Positions 7,577 through 16,365 of a stretch of DNA of 64,000 bases are shown here, piece after piece (within the stretch, counting starts at the first letter, position 1; the number at the start of each line of letters is the position of its first letter). The stretch spans positions 23,051 to 87,050 of the forward strand of contig NZ_DATNGK010000062.1 of assembly GCF_035605935.1 (NCBI RefSeq), read 5' to 3'. The notes below the pieces were generated by a model that was not told the origin of the DNA, searched no databases, and saw only the letters and a list, made by a program, of their open reading frames with translations. A program made the position numbers and the translations under genes. Source of the DNA: Actinocrinis sp035605935 (GTDB lineage: Bacteria; Actinomycetota; Actinomycetes; Streptomycetales; Catenulisporaceae).

Positions 7577-8629
7577 CTATGACTCCTCGAGGCCGGCTGC
7601 TCGCAGCGCTTCCAGGGAGACGCGTAGGGCATTGACGCGGTCGTCGACCGTTGCTGCGAAGGGCGAAAGACTGAGCGTTGTGACGCCGGCGGCTGCGTAA
7701 TCCTTCATGCGCTCGGCGATACGTTCCGGCGAGCCCAGCAGACTGGTGGCGTCGACGAACTCGAAAGGCACCGCTGCGGCTGCGTTGCGGTGCTCTCTGG
7801 CCAGGTATAGCTCTTGTACGCGTGCAGCCTCGTCGGCGAAGCCCATGCGGCAGGCGAGCTGATTGTAGAAATTCTGCTCTCGGCTGCCCATTCCGCCGAT
7901 GTACAGCGCCGCGTACCAGCGGATCTGCTCGGCGGCGCGCTCCAGGTCGTCGTCGATCACCACGGGCACGGTGGGCACCACGTCGAAGCCGGACAGATCC
8001 TTGCCGACCTGCTTACGCCCGGATTCGATCGCGGCCAGTTGCTCGCCCGCGTACTGCGGGGAGAAGAAGACGGCCAGCCAGCCGTCGGCGACCCGGCCGG
8101 CCAGTTCCAGGTTCTTTGGGCCGACCGCGGCCAGGTAGACCGGGATGTGCTCGCGGATCGGATGGACTGTCAGCTGGAGCTTCTTGCCCGGACCGCCGGG
8201 CAGCGGCAGCTTGAAGTGCTCGCCGTCGTAGGAGACGCGCTTGCGGCTGAGCGCGAGGTTGACGATGTCGATGTATTCGCGAGTGCGTGCCAGCGGAGCC
8301 TTAAACGGGACGCCGTGCCAGCCTTCTGAGACCTGCGGGCCGGAGACGCCGAGGCCGAGGCGGAATCGCCCGCCGGACAGCGAGTCGAGCGTCGCGGCGG
8401 TCATCGCGGTCATGGCCGGGGTGCGGGCGGGGATCTGGAAGACGGCGGAACCGATGTCGATGCGCTCGGTCTGCGCGGCGACCCAGGCCAGAATCGTGGC
8501 GGCGTCGGAGCCGTAGGCCTCGGCGGTCCAGCAGACCGCGTAGCCGAGCCGGTCGGCCTCGCGGGCCAGGGCCAGATTGTCGGCGTCGTTTCCAGCGCCC
8601 CAGTATCCGAGGTTCACGCCCAGCTTCAT
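7577..8629 (-). CDS. LLM class F420-dependent oxidoreductase
   Basis: A luciferase-like TIM-barrel enzyme of about 350 residues that most likely uses coenzyme F420. Visible family features are the opening MKLGVNLGYWGAGNDADNL, the GSAVFQIPARTPAMTAMTAATLDSLSGGRFRLGLGVSGPQVSEGWHG region (flavin/F420 binding) and AAVGPKNLELAGRVADGWLAVFFSPQ. The ATG at 8629 has GGAG seven bases upstream; an open frame continues upstream to 8743 but has no site or similarity there. It is divergent from the aldo/keto reductase. Substrate not predictable. Confidence 0.9.
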   Translation of the reverse strand: MKLGVNLGYWGAGNDADNLALAREADRLGYAVCWTAEAYGSDAATILAWVAAQTERIDIGSAVFQIPARTPAMTAMTAATLDSLSGGRFRLGLGVSGPQVSEGWHGVPFKAPLARTREYIDIVNLALSRKRVSYDGEHFKLPLPGGPGKKLQLTVHPIREHIPVYLAAVGPKNLELAGRVADGWLAVFFSPQYAGEQLAAIESGRKQVGKDLSGFDVVPTVPVVIDDDLERAAEQIRWYAALYIGGMGSREQNFYNQLACRMGFADEAARVQELYLAREHRNAAAAVPFEFVDATSLLGSPERIAERMKDYAAAGVTTLSLSPFAATVDDRVNALRVSLEALRAAGLEES

Positions 8630-8799
8630 CGCTGCTCCGCTTCTGGTGACCGGTATCGCCGCTAACCCTACCCGCCGGTAACAAGCTCGTCGAGCGGCGG
8701 CCGGGCGTGCCGCCGAACGGGCGATGAGCCCCGGTTTGTCCACAGCCGAACAGGTGAGGGGCCAGCGGCGGAGCGGCCGCAGCCACTACATTCACAGCT

Positions 8800-9774
8800 A
8801 TGGAGCAGCGACATCTGGGGCGGACCGGGTTGCGCGTGTCGCGCCTGGGTCTGGGGACGATGACCTGGGGCAGGGACACCGACGAGGCGGACGCGGGCGA
8901 TCAGCTTAAAGCCTTCCTCGACGCCGGGGGCACGCTGGTGGACACAGCGGACGTCTACGCGGACGGGGAGTCAGAGGCGTTGCTGGGGCGGCTGATCGAG
9001 GGCATCCGCTCGGATGTCGTGATCGCCACGAAGGCGGTCTCAGTGCCGCACAGCCCGCGCCGGTTCGATGCGTCGCGGGGACATCTGCTGTCCGCATTGG
9101 ACGCGTCGCTCACGCGGCTGGGCACGGATTACGTGGATCTCTGGCAGCTGCATGCTTATGACGATCACACTCCGATCGAGGAAACACTGTCGGCTCTCGA
9201 CGCGGCGGTCGCCTCGGGCAAAGCCAGATATGTCGGTGTGTCCAACTACTCTGGTTGGCAGCTGGCGGCTGCGGCCTCGTGGCAGCGGGCGGTGCCCGGG
9301 CGGGCGCAACTGGCCTCGGTGCAGATGGAGTACTCGCTGCTGCAACGTGGCGTGGAGCGGGAGGTCGCCCCGGCGGCGCTCGCGCTCGGGATCGGGCTGC
9401 TGCCATGGTCGCCGCTCGGACGGGGCGTGCTGACCGGCAAGTACCGCACCGGGACCCCCTCGGATTCGCGAGGGGCCTCGGATCGATACGGCGGCTTCGT
9501 CGAGCCGTACTTGGAGGGGCCCGCGCGCCGGATCGTCGACGCGGTGGCCACCGCCTCGGACGGGCTCGGGGTCGCGCCGGTGGAGGTCGCGCTGGCCTGG
9601 GTGCGCGACCGACCCGGGGTGACCGCGCCGATCGTGGGCGCGCGTACCGCGGCGCAGTTGCGCGGGGCGTTGGCGGCGGAGGAACTGGCGCTGCCTCAGA
9701 CGATCCGCGAGGCGTTGGACGACGTGTCGGCGCCACAGCTCGGATATCCGGATCACGGTTGGAACAGAGGGTAG
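8800..9774 (+). CDS. Aldo/keto reductase
   Basis: A 324-residue NADPH-dependent aldo/keto reductase. The catalytic tetrad is intact: D48 and Y53 in VDTADVYADG, K78 in IATKAV, and H118 in DLWQLHAYD. The cofactor end is LGLGTMTWG at the start and APIVGARTAAQLRGAL near the C-terminus. It opens a short plus-strand unit with the RecD2-like gene, whose ATG follows only six bases after this stop. Carbonyl substrate unknown. Confidence 0.92.
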   Translation: MEQRHLGRTGLRVSRLGLGTMTWGRDTDEADAGDQLKAFLDAGGTLVDTADVYADGESEALLGRLIEGIRSDVVIATKAVSVPHSPRRFDASRGHLLSALDASLTRLGTDYVDLWQLHAYDDHTPIEETLSALDAAVASGKARYVGVSNYSGWQLAAAASWQRAVPGRAQLASVQMEYSLLQRGVEREVAPAALALGIGLLPWSPLGRGVLTGKYRTGTPSDSRGASDRYGGFVEPYLEGPARRIVDAVATASDGLGVAPVEVALAWVRDRPGVTAPIVGARTAAQLRGALAAEELALPQTIREALDDVSAPQLGYPDHGWNRG

Positions 9775-9780
9775 GGCGCG

Positions 9781-11640
9781 ATGGACGAGGGGGGCCGGGA
9801 GGCCGATGCGGAGCAGAAGGGCGGCTCCGCTGCCGATGAGCGGTCGCCGCGTGCCGGCGTAGGGCCGGGCGCGAGGCCGAACGTCGGTGGCGACTCGGCG
9901 GGCGAATCAGGACGGCTTATGGCCTGGCTCTCCGCCGCGGGAGCGCCCGAACCGATGATCACACGGATCGCAGCCACGCTCGGCGACGGCGCGGCCGAGC
10001 AGGTCGCAGCGGATCCGTGGTGTGTGCTCGAGGTGCCGGGGATCGCGCCGCAGGCGGCTGACGCTCTGGCCAAGGCGGTCATCGAGGACGCGCAGCCGGG
10101 TGACCCGCGGCGTACCCGCGCGCTGATCTCCTGGCTGCTGCGGCGGGCCGCCGCGATGGGCGGCCACACGGTACAGGGCGCTGACACGATCGCTGAGGCG
10201 CTCGGCAAGCTCGGCGTCACCGACGCGACCGGCGCGATCGCCGATGCCATCGAGCATGGCGCGGCCCTCGCGTTCGCCGAACCGGTATCTCTTTCCGAGG
10301 ACGCCGACGAAGCGGAGATCGAGGACTTCGAGCGGCTGGACGCCGAGGATGACGACGATCCGGTCTCGATGCTGACGAGCGGTCACACGCTGCTGGCGGT
10401 CGAGCGGTGGGCTTTCGCCGAGCAGTCCGCGGCTGAGGCGGCTCAGCGGCTGGCGGCCACTCCGGAGGCGGTGGAGTCGAAGCAGGGTTCGGAGTCGGTC
10501 GACGGGCTGATCGCCGCGGTGGTCGAGCACGGCTTGACGCTGGTGACCGGCGCGAGCGCGCAGCGGGTGGCCGACCTCGCCGAGTCCTTTTCGTCGGCCG
10601 TGCTGGCCAGTGCCTCCGCCGCGGGATTGCGAGCGCTCGCGGCTGCGGGCGCCGAGCCGGTCGACGCGCGGGCATTGGCGCAGGATCCGGCGCGAGTCGG
10701 CGCGGCGGACGTGCTGGTGATCGCGGACGCCCAGCTGCTCGGGCTGGAGGCTGGGGCGGCGCTGCTGGAGGCGACGCGCGACGGCGCCCACGTGGTGTTC
10801 GCCGGCGATCCGGCGACGCTGTCGTCGACCGATCCGGGACTGCTTTTCCGCGACCTGCTGGAGACCGAGGATCCGGGTTTCGGCGGGCGACTGCCTCGGG
10901 TGGAGCTAAAGCAGCGCCCGACCGGTCCGCTCAGTGCTCTCGCCGATGCGGTGCGGCATGGTGGGCTGCCGCCGCAGGAATTGCTTCAGGGCCCGGACGG
11001 CGCGTCCAAGGAAGTCGTGATCGTGCCGGTGCGCGAGGCGGGAGAGGCGGTGCATCGCGCGGTCCAGGTGGCCGTCGATTCGATCCCGCGCGCCTTCGGG
11101 TTGAGTGGGCCGCAGGTGCAGGTAGTCACCGTGGATGCCGATTCCGCGGCCGGGGCCGTGCCGGTGAACGTGGCACTGAAGACGCGCCTTAACCCGGGCC
11201 CCGGTGTGTGCGGGGGCTTCGACGCTGGAGATCGGGTCGTCGTGAGCACGCCGCTGCCGGAACGCGGGCTGTTCGGTGGCGAGACCGGGACGGTGCAGAC
11301 CGCGGATGCCGATGGTCTGTCAATTGAGTGGGACGCGCCGCATGGAGCGGGCGACAGCGAGCCGGCCGACGTGTTCACCACGAGCCAAGTGCGAGCTCTG
11401 CGGCACGCTTGGGCACTGACGGTCGCCGAGGCGCAAGGCGGGCGCTGGCCGGCGGTGGTGGCGGTGTTCGACGGGGATTCGGCACCTAAGCTGACCCGGG
11501 CACTGGCGCTGGGCGCGATAACGCTGGCGACGCAGCACCTGACGGTGGTGCACGGAGCTGGCCGCGCGCTGGCCGACGCGGTCGAGAAGATCCCGGACCG
11601 TGTGCGCCGCACGCGACTCAAGCATGCGCTGCGGGACTGA
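9781..11640 (+). CDS. RecD2-like helix-hairpin-helix protein with degenerate helicase motifs
   Basis: The 619-residue layout follows RecD2/TraA-type helicases. After a disordered start, residues 76-140 have the RecD2 helix-hairpin-helix pattern (DPWCVLEVPGIAPQAADALA and AMGGHTVQGADTI). The place of Walker A, residues about 249-260, reads GLTLVTGASAQRVA, without the GxGKT lysine. The Walker B region reads ADVLVIADAQ (about 308-316). A SH3-like insert follows near 480-520 (AGDRVVVSTPLPERGLFGGETGTVQ). Motif VI reads TVAEAQGGRWPAVV where active enzymes have THKSQGSEFxxVV, and LGAITLATQ replaces the TAITRAK arginine region. So it is probably an inactive relative, possibly a DNA-binding scaffold. 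It is likely co-transcribed with the aldo/keto reductase. Confidence 0.7.
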   Translation: MDEGGREADAEQKGGSAADERSPRAGVGPGARPNVGGDSAGESGRLMAWLSAAGAPEPMITRIAATLGDGAAEQVAADPWCVLEVPGIAPQAADALAKAVIEDAQPGDPRRTRALISWLLRRAAAMGGHTVQGADTIAEALGKLGVTDATGAIADAIEHGAALAFAEPVSLSEDADEAEIEDFERLDAEDDDDPVSMLTSGHTLLAVERWAFAEQSAAEAAQRLAATPEAVESKQGSESVDGLIAAVVEHGLTLVTGASAQRVADLAESFSSAVLASASAAGLRALAAAGAEPVDARALAQDPARVGAADVLVIADAQLLGLEAGAALLEATRDGAHVVFAGDPATLSSTDPGLLFRDLLETEDPGFGGRLPRVELKQRPTGPLSALADAVRHGGLPPQELLQGPDGASKEVVIVPVREAGEAVHRAVQVAVDSIPRAFGLSGPQVQVVTVDADSAAGAVPVNVALKTRLNPGPGVCGGFDAGDRVVVSTPLPERGLFGGETGTVQTADADGLSIEWDAPHGAGDSEPADVFTTSQVRALRHAWALTVAEAQGGRWPAVVAVFDGDSAPKLTRALALGAITLATQHLTVVHGAGRALADAVEKIPDRVRRTRLKHALRD

Positions 11641-11681
11641 GCCCCAAAAGAGCCGTAAAGAGCGAGTGCGGCTGCGCTGGC

Positions 11682-12326
11682 TCAGGAGGTGACCGGGGCG
11701 TCCACTGGCGTCGGCTGCGACGGGCGGTTTCGAACGTCCGCGCGGTCGCCCGCCGCGCCCGCGCCCGGATCCAGGCTCAAGTACGCGGGTCGGCCGAGCC
11801 ACCAATTGCCCGGGGCGTCGAGATCGCGGCTGGTCCAGAACTCGACGATCGAGCTGGTGAACTGGATGCGGGAGAGGTAACCGTCGCGGTCGGTGTCCAG
11901 GTGATCGAAGGCCTCGGAGAGCACGGCGCGGGTCAGTTCCGGGAAGTGCCCGTGCTGGAAGGCCCAGAATTCCTCGCGGTTAACCCGTCCGTCGCCGTCC
12001 ACGTCCGCGAGGCAGAAGAACGTATCCGCGAGCGCGCCGAGGATCGCCTCACGATCGGCCGGGGACCCGTCGGCCAGCGCCAGATTCGAGCGGACGAATT
12101 CCTCGCGGGTCAATCCGCGTGATCCCGCGGGCAGATGCGGCAGGTGCATCAGGCGCCAGACGTTGAGGTACGCCTCGATCATCTGGGCCTCTTCCTCGGA
12201 GCCCAGCGCGTATCCGATCGCGGCCGCCGCGCGCCGACCCATCGCCACGTGCGAGGGGCCGTCAAGGACCCCGCCGCTGCGTGCCGTGAGCTGGTCGAAG
12301 CCGAACTCGATCTTCGCGGTGAGCAT
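11682..12326 (-). CDS. EF-hand calcium-binding protein (calerythrin-like)
   Basis: About 214 residues with at least two canonical EF-hand loops, DVDGDGRVNREEF and DTDRDGYLSRIQF, each with acidic residues at positions 1, 3, 5 and 12-type spacing. An N-terminal helix (AKIEFGFDQL) followed by a loop without the acidic ligands looks like a degenerate first hand, as in calerythrin/sarcoplasmic calcium-binding proteins of actinobacteria. I start at ATG 12326 because family members begin close to this helix; the open frame reaches a GTG at 12419 with no similarity. Probably a cytosolic Ca2+ buffer or sensor; partner unknown. The C-terminal 35 residues are proline- and alanine-rich. Confidence 0.85.
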   Translation of the reverse strand: MLTAKIEFGFDQLTARSGGVLDGPSHVAMGRRAAAAIGYALGSEEEAQMIEAYLNVWRLMHLPHLPAGSRGLTREEFVRSNLALADGSPADREAILGALADTFFCLADVDGDGRVNREEFWAFQHGHFPELTRAVLSEAFDHLDTDRDGYLSRIQFTSSIVEFWTSRDLDAPGNWWLGRPAYLSLDPGAGAAGDRADVRNRPSQPTPVDAPVTS

Positions 12327-12484
12327 ATCCGCCGGCAAGGGGCGCCCTCCTCGGGATCGACGGCGGTTCCCGCCTATGATCCCGCCATTCTGCCACGTAG
12401 TCACCGAGCTTTTGCTCAATGTGACGAATGGACTTCAGCAGATTGGCATCACCGTCTCGCGCCCACAGCTCGGACGGGGCGGAT

Positions 12485-13246
12485 CTATCTCGCGGCGTCG
12501 GCTCCGCGCCCGTGCTCTACCTCGCCGTCCTCATCTTCAGCGTCGTCCTCATCTTCGCCGTCTTCGCCGTCATCCTCGTCCTCGGCATCACGCAGCACAG
12601 AGCCGGTCTCGGCGTCGGCTTCCTCGTCCTCGTCGTCGAGTTCCTCTTCATCGACCAGGTCCACCCGATAGAGCAGCTTCTGCAGATCCACCTCGGAGAA
12701 CGGATCGTCGTCCCAGCCGCCAACCGCCTCGGGATCCGTGGCGACGACCCAGGTCGTTGCCTCGATCGCCTCGAGGCCGATCTCCTCGGCCCGGTACGAG
12801 ATCTCGTCCGCGTCGAACGCGTCGAACAGTTCAGCGACCGCGGCGCGGCTGTCGCCGAGCTCCGGGTCGAAGTCCTCCGAGACGTTGCTGGCCGCCGCGG
12901 CCAGCGCGTCGGCGTCGGTGATCAGGAAGTCGCGCCGGGTGAACACCGAGAACGCCTCGACCTGTTCAGGACCGGCGTAGACCGCGTCCGACTCGGGTGG
13001 CACCACGTCGAACGGGGTGACCTCGTCGTGCACCGTGTAAAGCAGCTCGTCGTACTCTTCGGCCGCGGAAGCCAGGGCGTCGAAGGCCTCCAGCACGGAG
13101 GGGTCGAGCTCGTCGGTCCGCGCCTCCACCGCCGCCAGGTGCCGGTCGATTGCGATCTTGAGCGCTTCGGCCGCCGCGCGCACCTGCGCGGCCGTGGGCT
13201 GAGTGCCGTTCAGCGAGGGCGGTGCGGACGGCGTCGTCTCGGACAT
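12485..13246 (-). CDS. Conserved protein with long acidic C-terminal tail, function unknown
   Basis: A 253-residue protein. Residues about 20-175 are helical (AAEALKIAIDRHLAAVEARTDELDPSVLEAFDALASAAEEYDELLYTVHDEVTPFDVV), followed by a beta-rich VVATDPEAVGGWDDDPF stretch, and the last 60 residues are nearly all Asp/Glu in short runs. Relatives are widespread in actinobacteria and are sometimes labelled primosomal protein without support. I start at ATG 13246 (MSETTPSAPP); the frame stays open upstream to 13474 without similarity. No catalytic motif is visible. The acidic tail could mimic nucleic acid or bind basic proteins, which is speculation. Confidence 0.75.
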   Translation of the reverse strand: MSETTPSAPPSLNGTQPTAAQVRAAAEALKIAIDRHLAAVEARTDELDPSVLEAFDALASAAEEYDELLYTVHDEVTPFDVVPPESDAVYAGPEQVEAFSVFTRRDFLITDADALAAAASNVSEDFDPELGDSRAAVAELFDAFDADEISYRAEEIGLEAIEATTWVVATDPEAVGGWDDDPFSEVDLQKLLYRVDLVDEEELDDEDEEADAETGSVLRDAEDEDDGEDGEDEDDAEDEDGEVEHGRGADAAR

Positions 13247-13433
13247 GGTGACGACGGTATCGGAGTCGGGGCCTGGTTGGCACGTGCGTTCCGCCCCGGC
13301 TCGCGGCGTTGCGCCGAATGTGCCGGGTAGGTCCGTTCTCGCGGGCCGCACCCCGAGTCCGCCGTTGCCGATTCGGGCGATTACGCTGCTTTCAGCGTCC
13401 CGTTCCGCCGGTCCAGTCCCGTGAGGTGTCCCG

Positions 13434-13811
13434 ATGGCAGTCGACAAGCCCGCAAAGCGCTCGCCGCTCGTCAACGCCTACGTGGCTTTCGCCTGGGCTA
13501 CCGGCGTGATGATGGTGGTCCTGGTGTTCATCGGGATGCCGCTGAAGTACTGGGCGCACTCCGGCGAGGTCGACAAGATCGTCGGCATGGTCCACGGGAT
13601 GGGCCTGTACCCGATCTACGTCATCCTGTGCATCGCGACCGCGTTCGTCTACCGGCTTTCGATTCCGCACATGGCGCTGATGGCGCTGGCGGGGCTGATT
13701 CCGGGCCTCTCGCCCTACGTGGCGGGCCGCACGCTGAAGCACATCGACGCGCGCCAGGCCGCGCGGATTCCGGGGCAGGCTCAGCCGGCTGACTCGCCGA
13801 TCTCGCGCTGA
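13434..13811 (+). CDS. DUF3817 integral membrane protein
   Basis: A 125-residue membrane protein with three hydrophobic segments (about 13-35, 50-75 and 78-95) and the DUF3817 signature VMMVVLVFIGMPLKYWAH, GMVHGMGLYPIYV. The ATG at 13434 has GAGGTG six bases upstream. Its last 31 bases overlap the 3' end of the convergent SURF1 gene. Function unknown; in actinobacteria this family often lies near cytochrome oxidase assembly genes, which agrees with the SURF1 neighbour. Confidence 0.88.
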   Translation: MAVDKPAKRSPLVNAYVAFAWATGVMMVVLVFIGMPLKYWAHSGEVDKIVGMVHGMGLYPIYVILCIATAFVYRLSIPHMALMALAGLIPGLSPYVAGRTLKHIDARQAARIPGQAQPADSPISR

Positions 13812-14731
13812 GCGGCGGCCGCGGTAGACCGGACGTCCTCCTGCTCGGGCGCGCCGGAGCCTCGCTCCAGGCCCGGCATCGGCCGTGACTCCGCCTCCTC
13901 CTCGGCGAGCGCGGCAGAGGCACGCAGCTCGCGGCGCCAGTGCAGCAGGTACCAGCCGACGGTGACGATCGCGAACAGGCACCACTGGAACGCGTAGCCG
14001 ATGTTCAGCAGATCCCAGCTCGTGCCGTGCGGGGGTAGCGGGGCCGGGATCGCTACCAGCCCGCCGGAAAGAGACCCAGCGTCCGTAGCGGACACATAGC
14101 CGTCGGGCAGGTGGTAGGGCCACAGATTCACTAGCTGCGCCGCGGAAATGACGCTGACCTCGTGCGGTCCGGACACGGCGCCGGGCGCCTGCGTCTGCAC
14201 GATGCCGTTTTGATTGACCGATCCGGTCGCGGATTCCGATGCGGCGGCCCAACCGGTGACGGTGACCTGGCCGGCCGGCGGAGCGGGCATGCTTGGCTGC
14301 GCGGTCCCGTCGGCGGGCAGCCAACCTCGGTTGACCGCGATGGCCTTTCCCGACCCGGTGACCAGTGGCGCGATCAGGTAGTAGCCAGTGTGACCGTTGA
14401 ACGCGCGTCCGGGCACGAGAAGCTGGCGCGTCGCGTCGTACCTGCCTTGGGCCGTAACAGCCTGGCCCACCTTCGTGCCGTCCATGCCCTCCGCGGTGAT
14501 CAGGGACGCGGCGGGCACCGGCGTGCGCCATGAGGCTAGCTGTTGCTGCGTGAGCGGGGCGACCTTGTGCCCGGCGTGCCATTGCCAGCGACCGAGCAGC
14601 AGGAATGCGACGACCAGCACGACGATGCCGACATGCGCGGCGATCCATCGCGGCGAGCGCAGATCGTCGGTGGTGAGGTGACGCTGAACCGCTGCGGGCT
14701 CGGAGACGGACGCGGACTCTGACTCGGACAC
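13781..14731 (-). CDS. SURF1 family cytochrome oxidase biogenesis protein (copy 1)
   Basis: A 316-residue membrane protein with the SURF1 arrangement: a first membrane helix (about 29-47, IAAHVGIVVLVVAFLLLGRWQW) ending in the conserved GRWQ, a large periplasmic beta domain with TAQGRYDATRQLLVPGRAFNGHTGYYLIAPLVTGSGKAIAVNRGWLP, and a second helix near 250-270 (FQWCLFAIVTVGWYLLHW). SURF1 helps insert heme a into cytochrome c oxidase subunit I. A second SURF1 gene lies 7 kb away. The 3' end overlaps the DUF3817 gene by 31 bp on the opposite strand. Confidence 0.88.
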   Translation of the reverse strand: MSESESASVSEPAAVQRHLTTDDLRSPRWIAAHVGIVVLVVAFLLLGRWQWHAGHKVAPLTQQQLASWRTPVPAASLITAEGMDGTKVGQAVTAQGRYDATRQLLVPGRAFNGHTGYYLIAPLVTGSGKAIAVNRGWLPADGTAQPSMPAPPAGQVTVTGWAAASESATGSVNQNGIVQTQAPGAVSGPHEVSVISAAQLVNLWPYHLPDGYVSATDAGSLSGGLVAIPAPLPPHGTSWDLLNIGYAFQWCLFAIVTVGWYLLHWRRELRASAALAEEEAESRPMPGLERGSGAPEQEDVRSTAAAAQREIGESAG

Positions 14732-14840
14732 GTCTGCCAGTATCCGTCGGGAAATCCGCGGCGTGTGAACCGGGGTCAGGTGACGGCTCGCTCAAGACAG
14801 CGGCCCAGCGTCTCGCCGGGCGACCGGCTCGAAATCTGCT

Positions 14841-16193
14841 CTAGCCGAAACGCCGAGCCAGACCCGGCCGATCCACGTCGGCGGCGATCACGGTCCACCC
14901 CTTCGCCGAGGGCTCGTCCAGCCGCAGGTCGAAGGCGAAGGTGACCGGCCGCCGCTTGTGCGCGTCACCGTCGAGGACCTGTTCGGTTCGGCGGTCGACC
15001 TCGTAGTAGATGCCCTCTGCTTCGACTGCGACATGGAAGACGATCGGGTCGCGTGAGACCAGCGAGCGCACTTCGATCGACGCGATGGCGGCGTCACGCA
15101 TGACGGTTCGGTTGACGGTGCGCACGGATGTGAAGTCGAGGCTGCCGTCGTTCATGGCCCACTGCTCGAGGAACTGCTCGATCGCGACCTCGAGGACCGG
15201 CTTGTCGAACCGGGCGTCCAGGGCGCTCAAGTCACGGGCGGCGGCATCCGCATCGGTGCTCCACGAGATGGTGGTCAGCGAAAGGATGTCGTCGAGACCC
15301 TTGGCCGAGGTCTGCTCGGCCACGTCGAGCACGGCGTCTCGCGCGATCGCCTTCTGGTCCCAGCCATCCGTCTCGATGGAGTCGGTCAGGTGATGCGCGC
15401 CCTCGGCTGCCTGCTCAACGGACGCCACGATCCACGTTCCGGAGCCGTTCTTGCGGAGCGTCCAATACTCGACCGGGCGCGTCGAGCCGTCCGCGCGCAC
15501 GGCGTGCGTGCGACCGTTGCGGCGTACGTAGTCGTTGAGCGTCGCGGTGATCCGGAAAGTGACGGTGTCGTTCGTCTCGCCTGCGCGGTTCGCGATGTCG
15601 ATCAGCTCGACGGTCGGACCGGAGACGATCTCCACGACGTTGACCTCGCCACGCGACGCGTAGTCGTGCAGTTCGTCGGTCCACTTGCCGTAGAGCACCG
15701 GGGAAAGGATCTGCTTGAGGGTGGCGTGATCGCGGTCGGTCCAGGCCTTTTGGGCGGTCACGTACAGCGAGGCGGCGCGCTGCTTGAGCGCCTCCACATC
15801 GAAGCTCGCATCAGTGTCGGCGAGCGCGTTGACCTGCGCCTCGACCTGGGCAGCGCGCTCGCGCGCCTTCGCGTCCGAGCGGTGGGCCGTGCGGTCTGAC
15901 ACCGTGTTCATGCCGCGCCCGTTGCGCGCCTTCCGGAACCGGGAGTAGATCCACAAGCCCAGCACGAGCAGCACCACGAGCACCAACAAGCCGTCGGCGC
16001 CACCACCGCCGAACCCGCCGATGAAGCCCGGTCCGTGGAAGCCACCGCCGCCACCACCGAATCCACCACCGCCGCCTCCGCCACCACCGCCGCTGAATCC
16101 GTGACTACCGCCCCCACCGCGGGCATAGGCCGCTGTCGGGCTCATCAGCGCAGCGACTGTTGCAAGCACCAGCATCCGCCGAACGGCACGCAC
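14841..16193 (-). CDS. Tim44-like domain protein with signal peptide and Gly-rich membrane-proximal region
   Basis: About 450 residues. The GTG at 16193 is preceded by GAGGAGG five bases away. The N-terminus is a signal peptide (VRRMLVLATVAALMSPTAAYA), followed by roughly 45 residues made mostly of glycine with interspersed Phe/His, then one membrane helix (LLVLVVLLVLGLWIYSRF, near 65-85). The remainder holds Tim44-like (NTF2-like fold) domains: ALKQRAASLYVTAQKAWTDRDHATLKQILSPVLYGKWTDELHDY and VEYWTLRKNGSGTWIVASVEQ. Bacterial members are membrane-anchored proteins of unknown role; mitochondrial Tim44 is a translocase partner, but transfer of that function is not justified. Confidence 0.82.
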   Translation of the reverse strand: MRAVRRMLVLATVAALMSPTAAYARGGGGSHGFSGGGGGGGGGGFGGGGGGFHGPGFIGGFGGGGADGLLVLVVLLVLGLWIYSRFRKARNGRGMNTVSDRTAHRSDAKARERAAQVEAQVNALADTDASFDVEALKQRAASLYVTAQKAWTDRDHATLKQILSPVLYGKWTDELHDYASRGEVNVVEIVSGPTVELIDIANRAGETNDTVTFRITATLNDYVRRNGRTHAVRADGSTRPVEYWTLRKNGSGTWIVASVEQAAEGAHHLTDSIETDGWDQKAIARDAVLDVAEQTSAKGLDDILSLTTISWSTDADAAARDLSALDARFDKPVLEVAIEQFLEQWAMNDGSLDFTSVRTVNRTVMRDAAIASIEVRSLVSRDPIVFHVAVEAEGIYYEVDRRTEQVLDGDAHKRRPVTFAFDLRLDEPSAKGWTVIAADVDRPGLARRFG

Positions 16194-16218
16194 GGCGACC
16201 TCCTCGAGAATTACAAAC

Positions 16219-16240
16219 ACCCCCTACCAGAGTAGGGGGT
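16219..16240 (-). promoter_or_regulatory. Perfect 9-bp hairpin in the leader of the Tim44-like gene
   Basis: On the minus strand ACCCCCTAC - TCTG - GTAGGGGGT forms a perfect 9-bp stem with a 4-base loop, followed by GTTTG and, about 17 bases later, the ribosome binding site of the Tim44-like gene. It could act as an attenuator, an RNA-stability element or a DNA operator with G-tract half-sites. Confidence 0.5.
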
Positions 16241-16302
16241 CACGGACGTTCAGTGGCGCGTGCCGCCGGGCGGTTGTTGGGGCGCGACTTCGACGATGAC
16301 CC

Positions 16303-16308
16303 TAGACT
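16303..16308 (+). promoter_or_regulatory. Possible -10 element for the bL37-like gene
   Basis: TAGACT lies 58 bases upstream of the bL37-like start codon and fits an actinobacterial -10 box. No well-spaced -35 is evident (TTGTTG at 16274 is too far), so this is weak. Confidence 0.25.
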
Positions 16309-16365
16309 GGCGACCGTCCGGAACAACCAGACGCGCCGCAGGCGCACTGAGGCGGAGGAGACGCC

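Noticed and set aside
12500..12700. Serine-rich plus-strand open frame
   Set aside because: Antisense image of the acidic tail of the minus-strand gene.
16020..16110. Repetitive GGT/CCA run, considered as a satellite repeat
   Set aside because: It encodes the glycine-rich linker of the Tim44-like protein in a conserved context.
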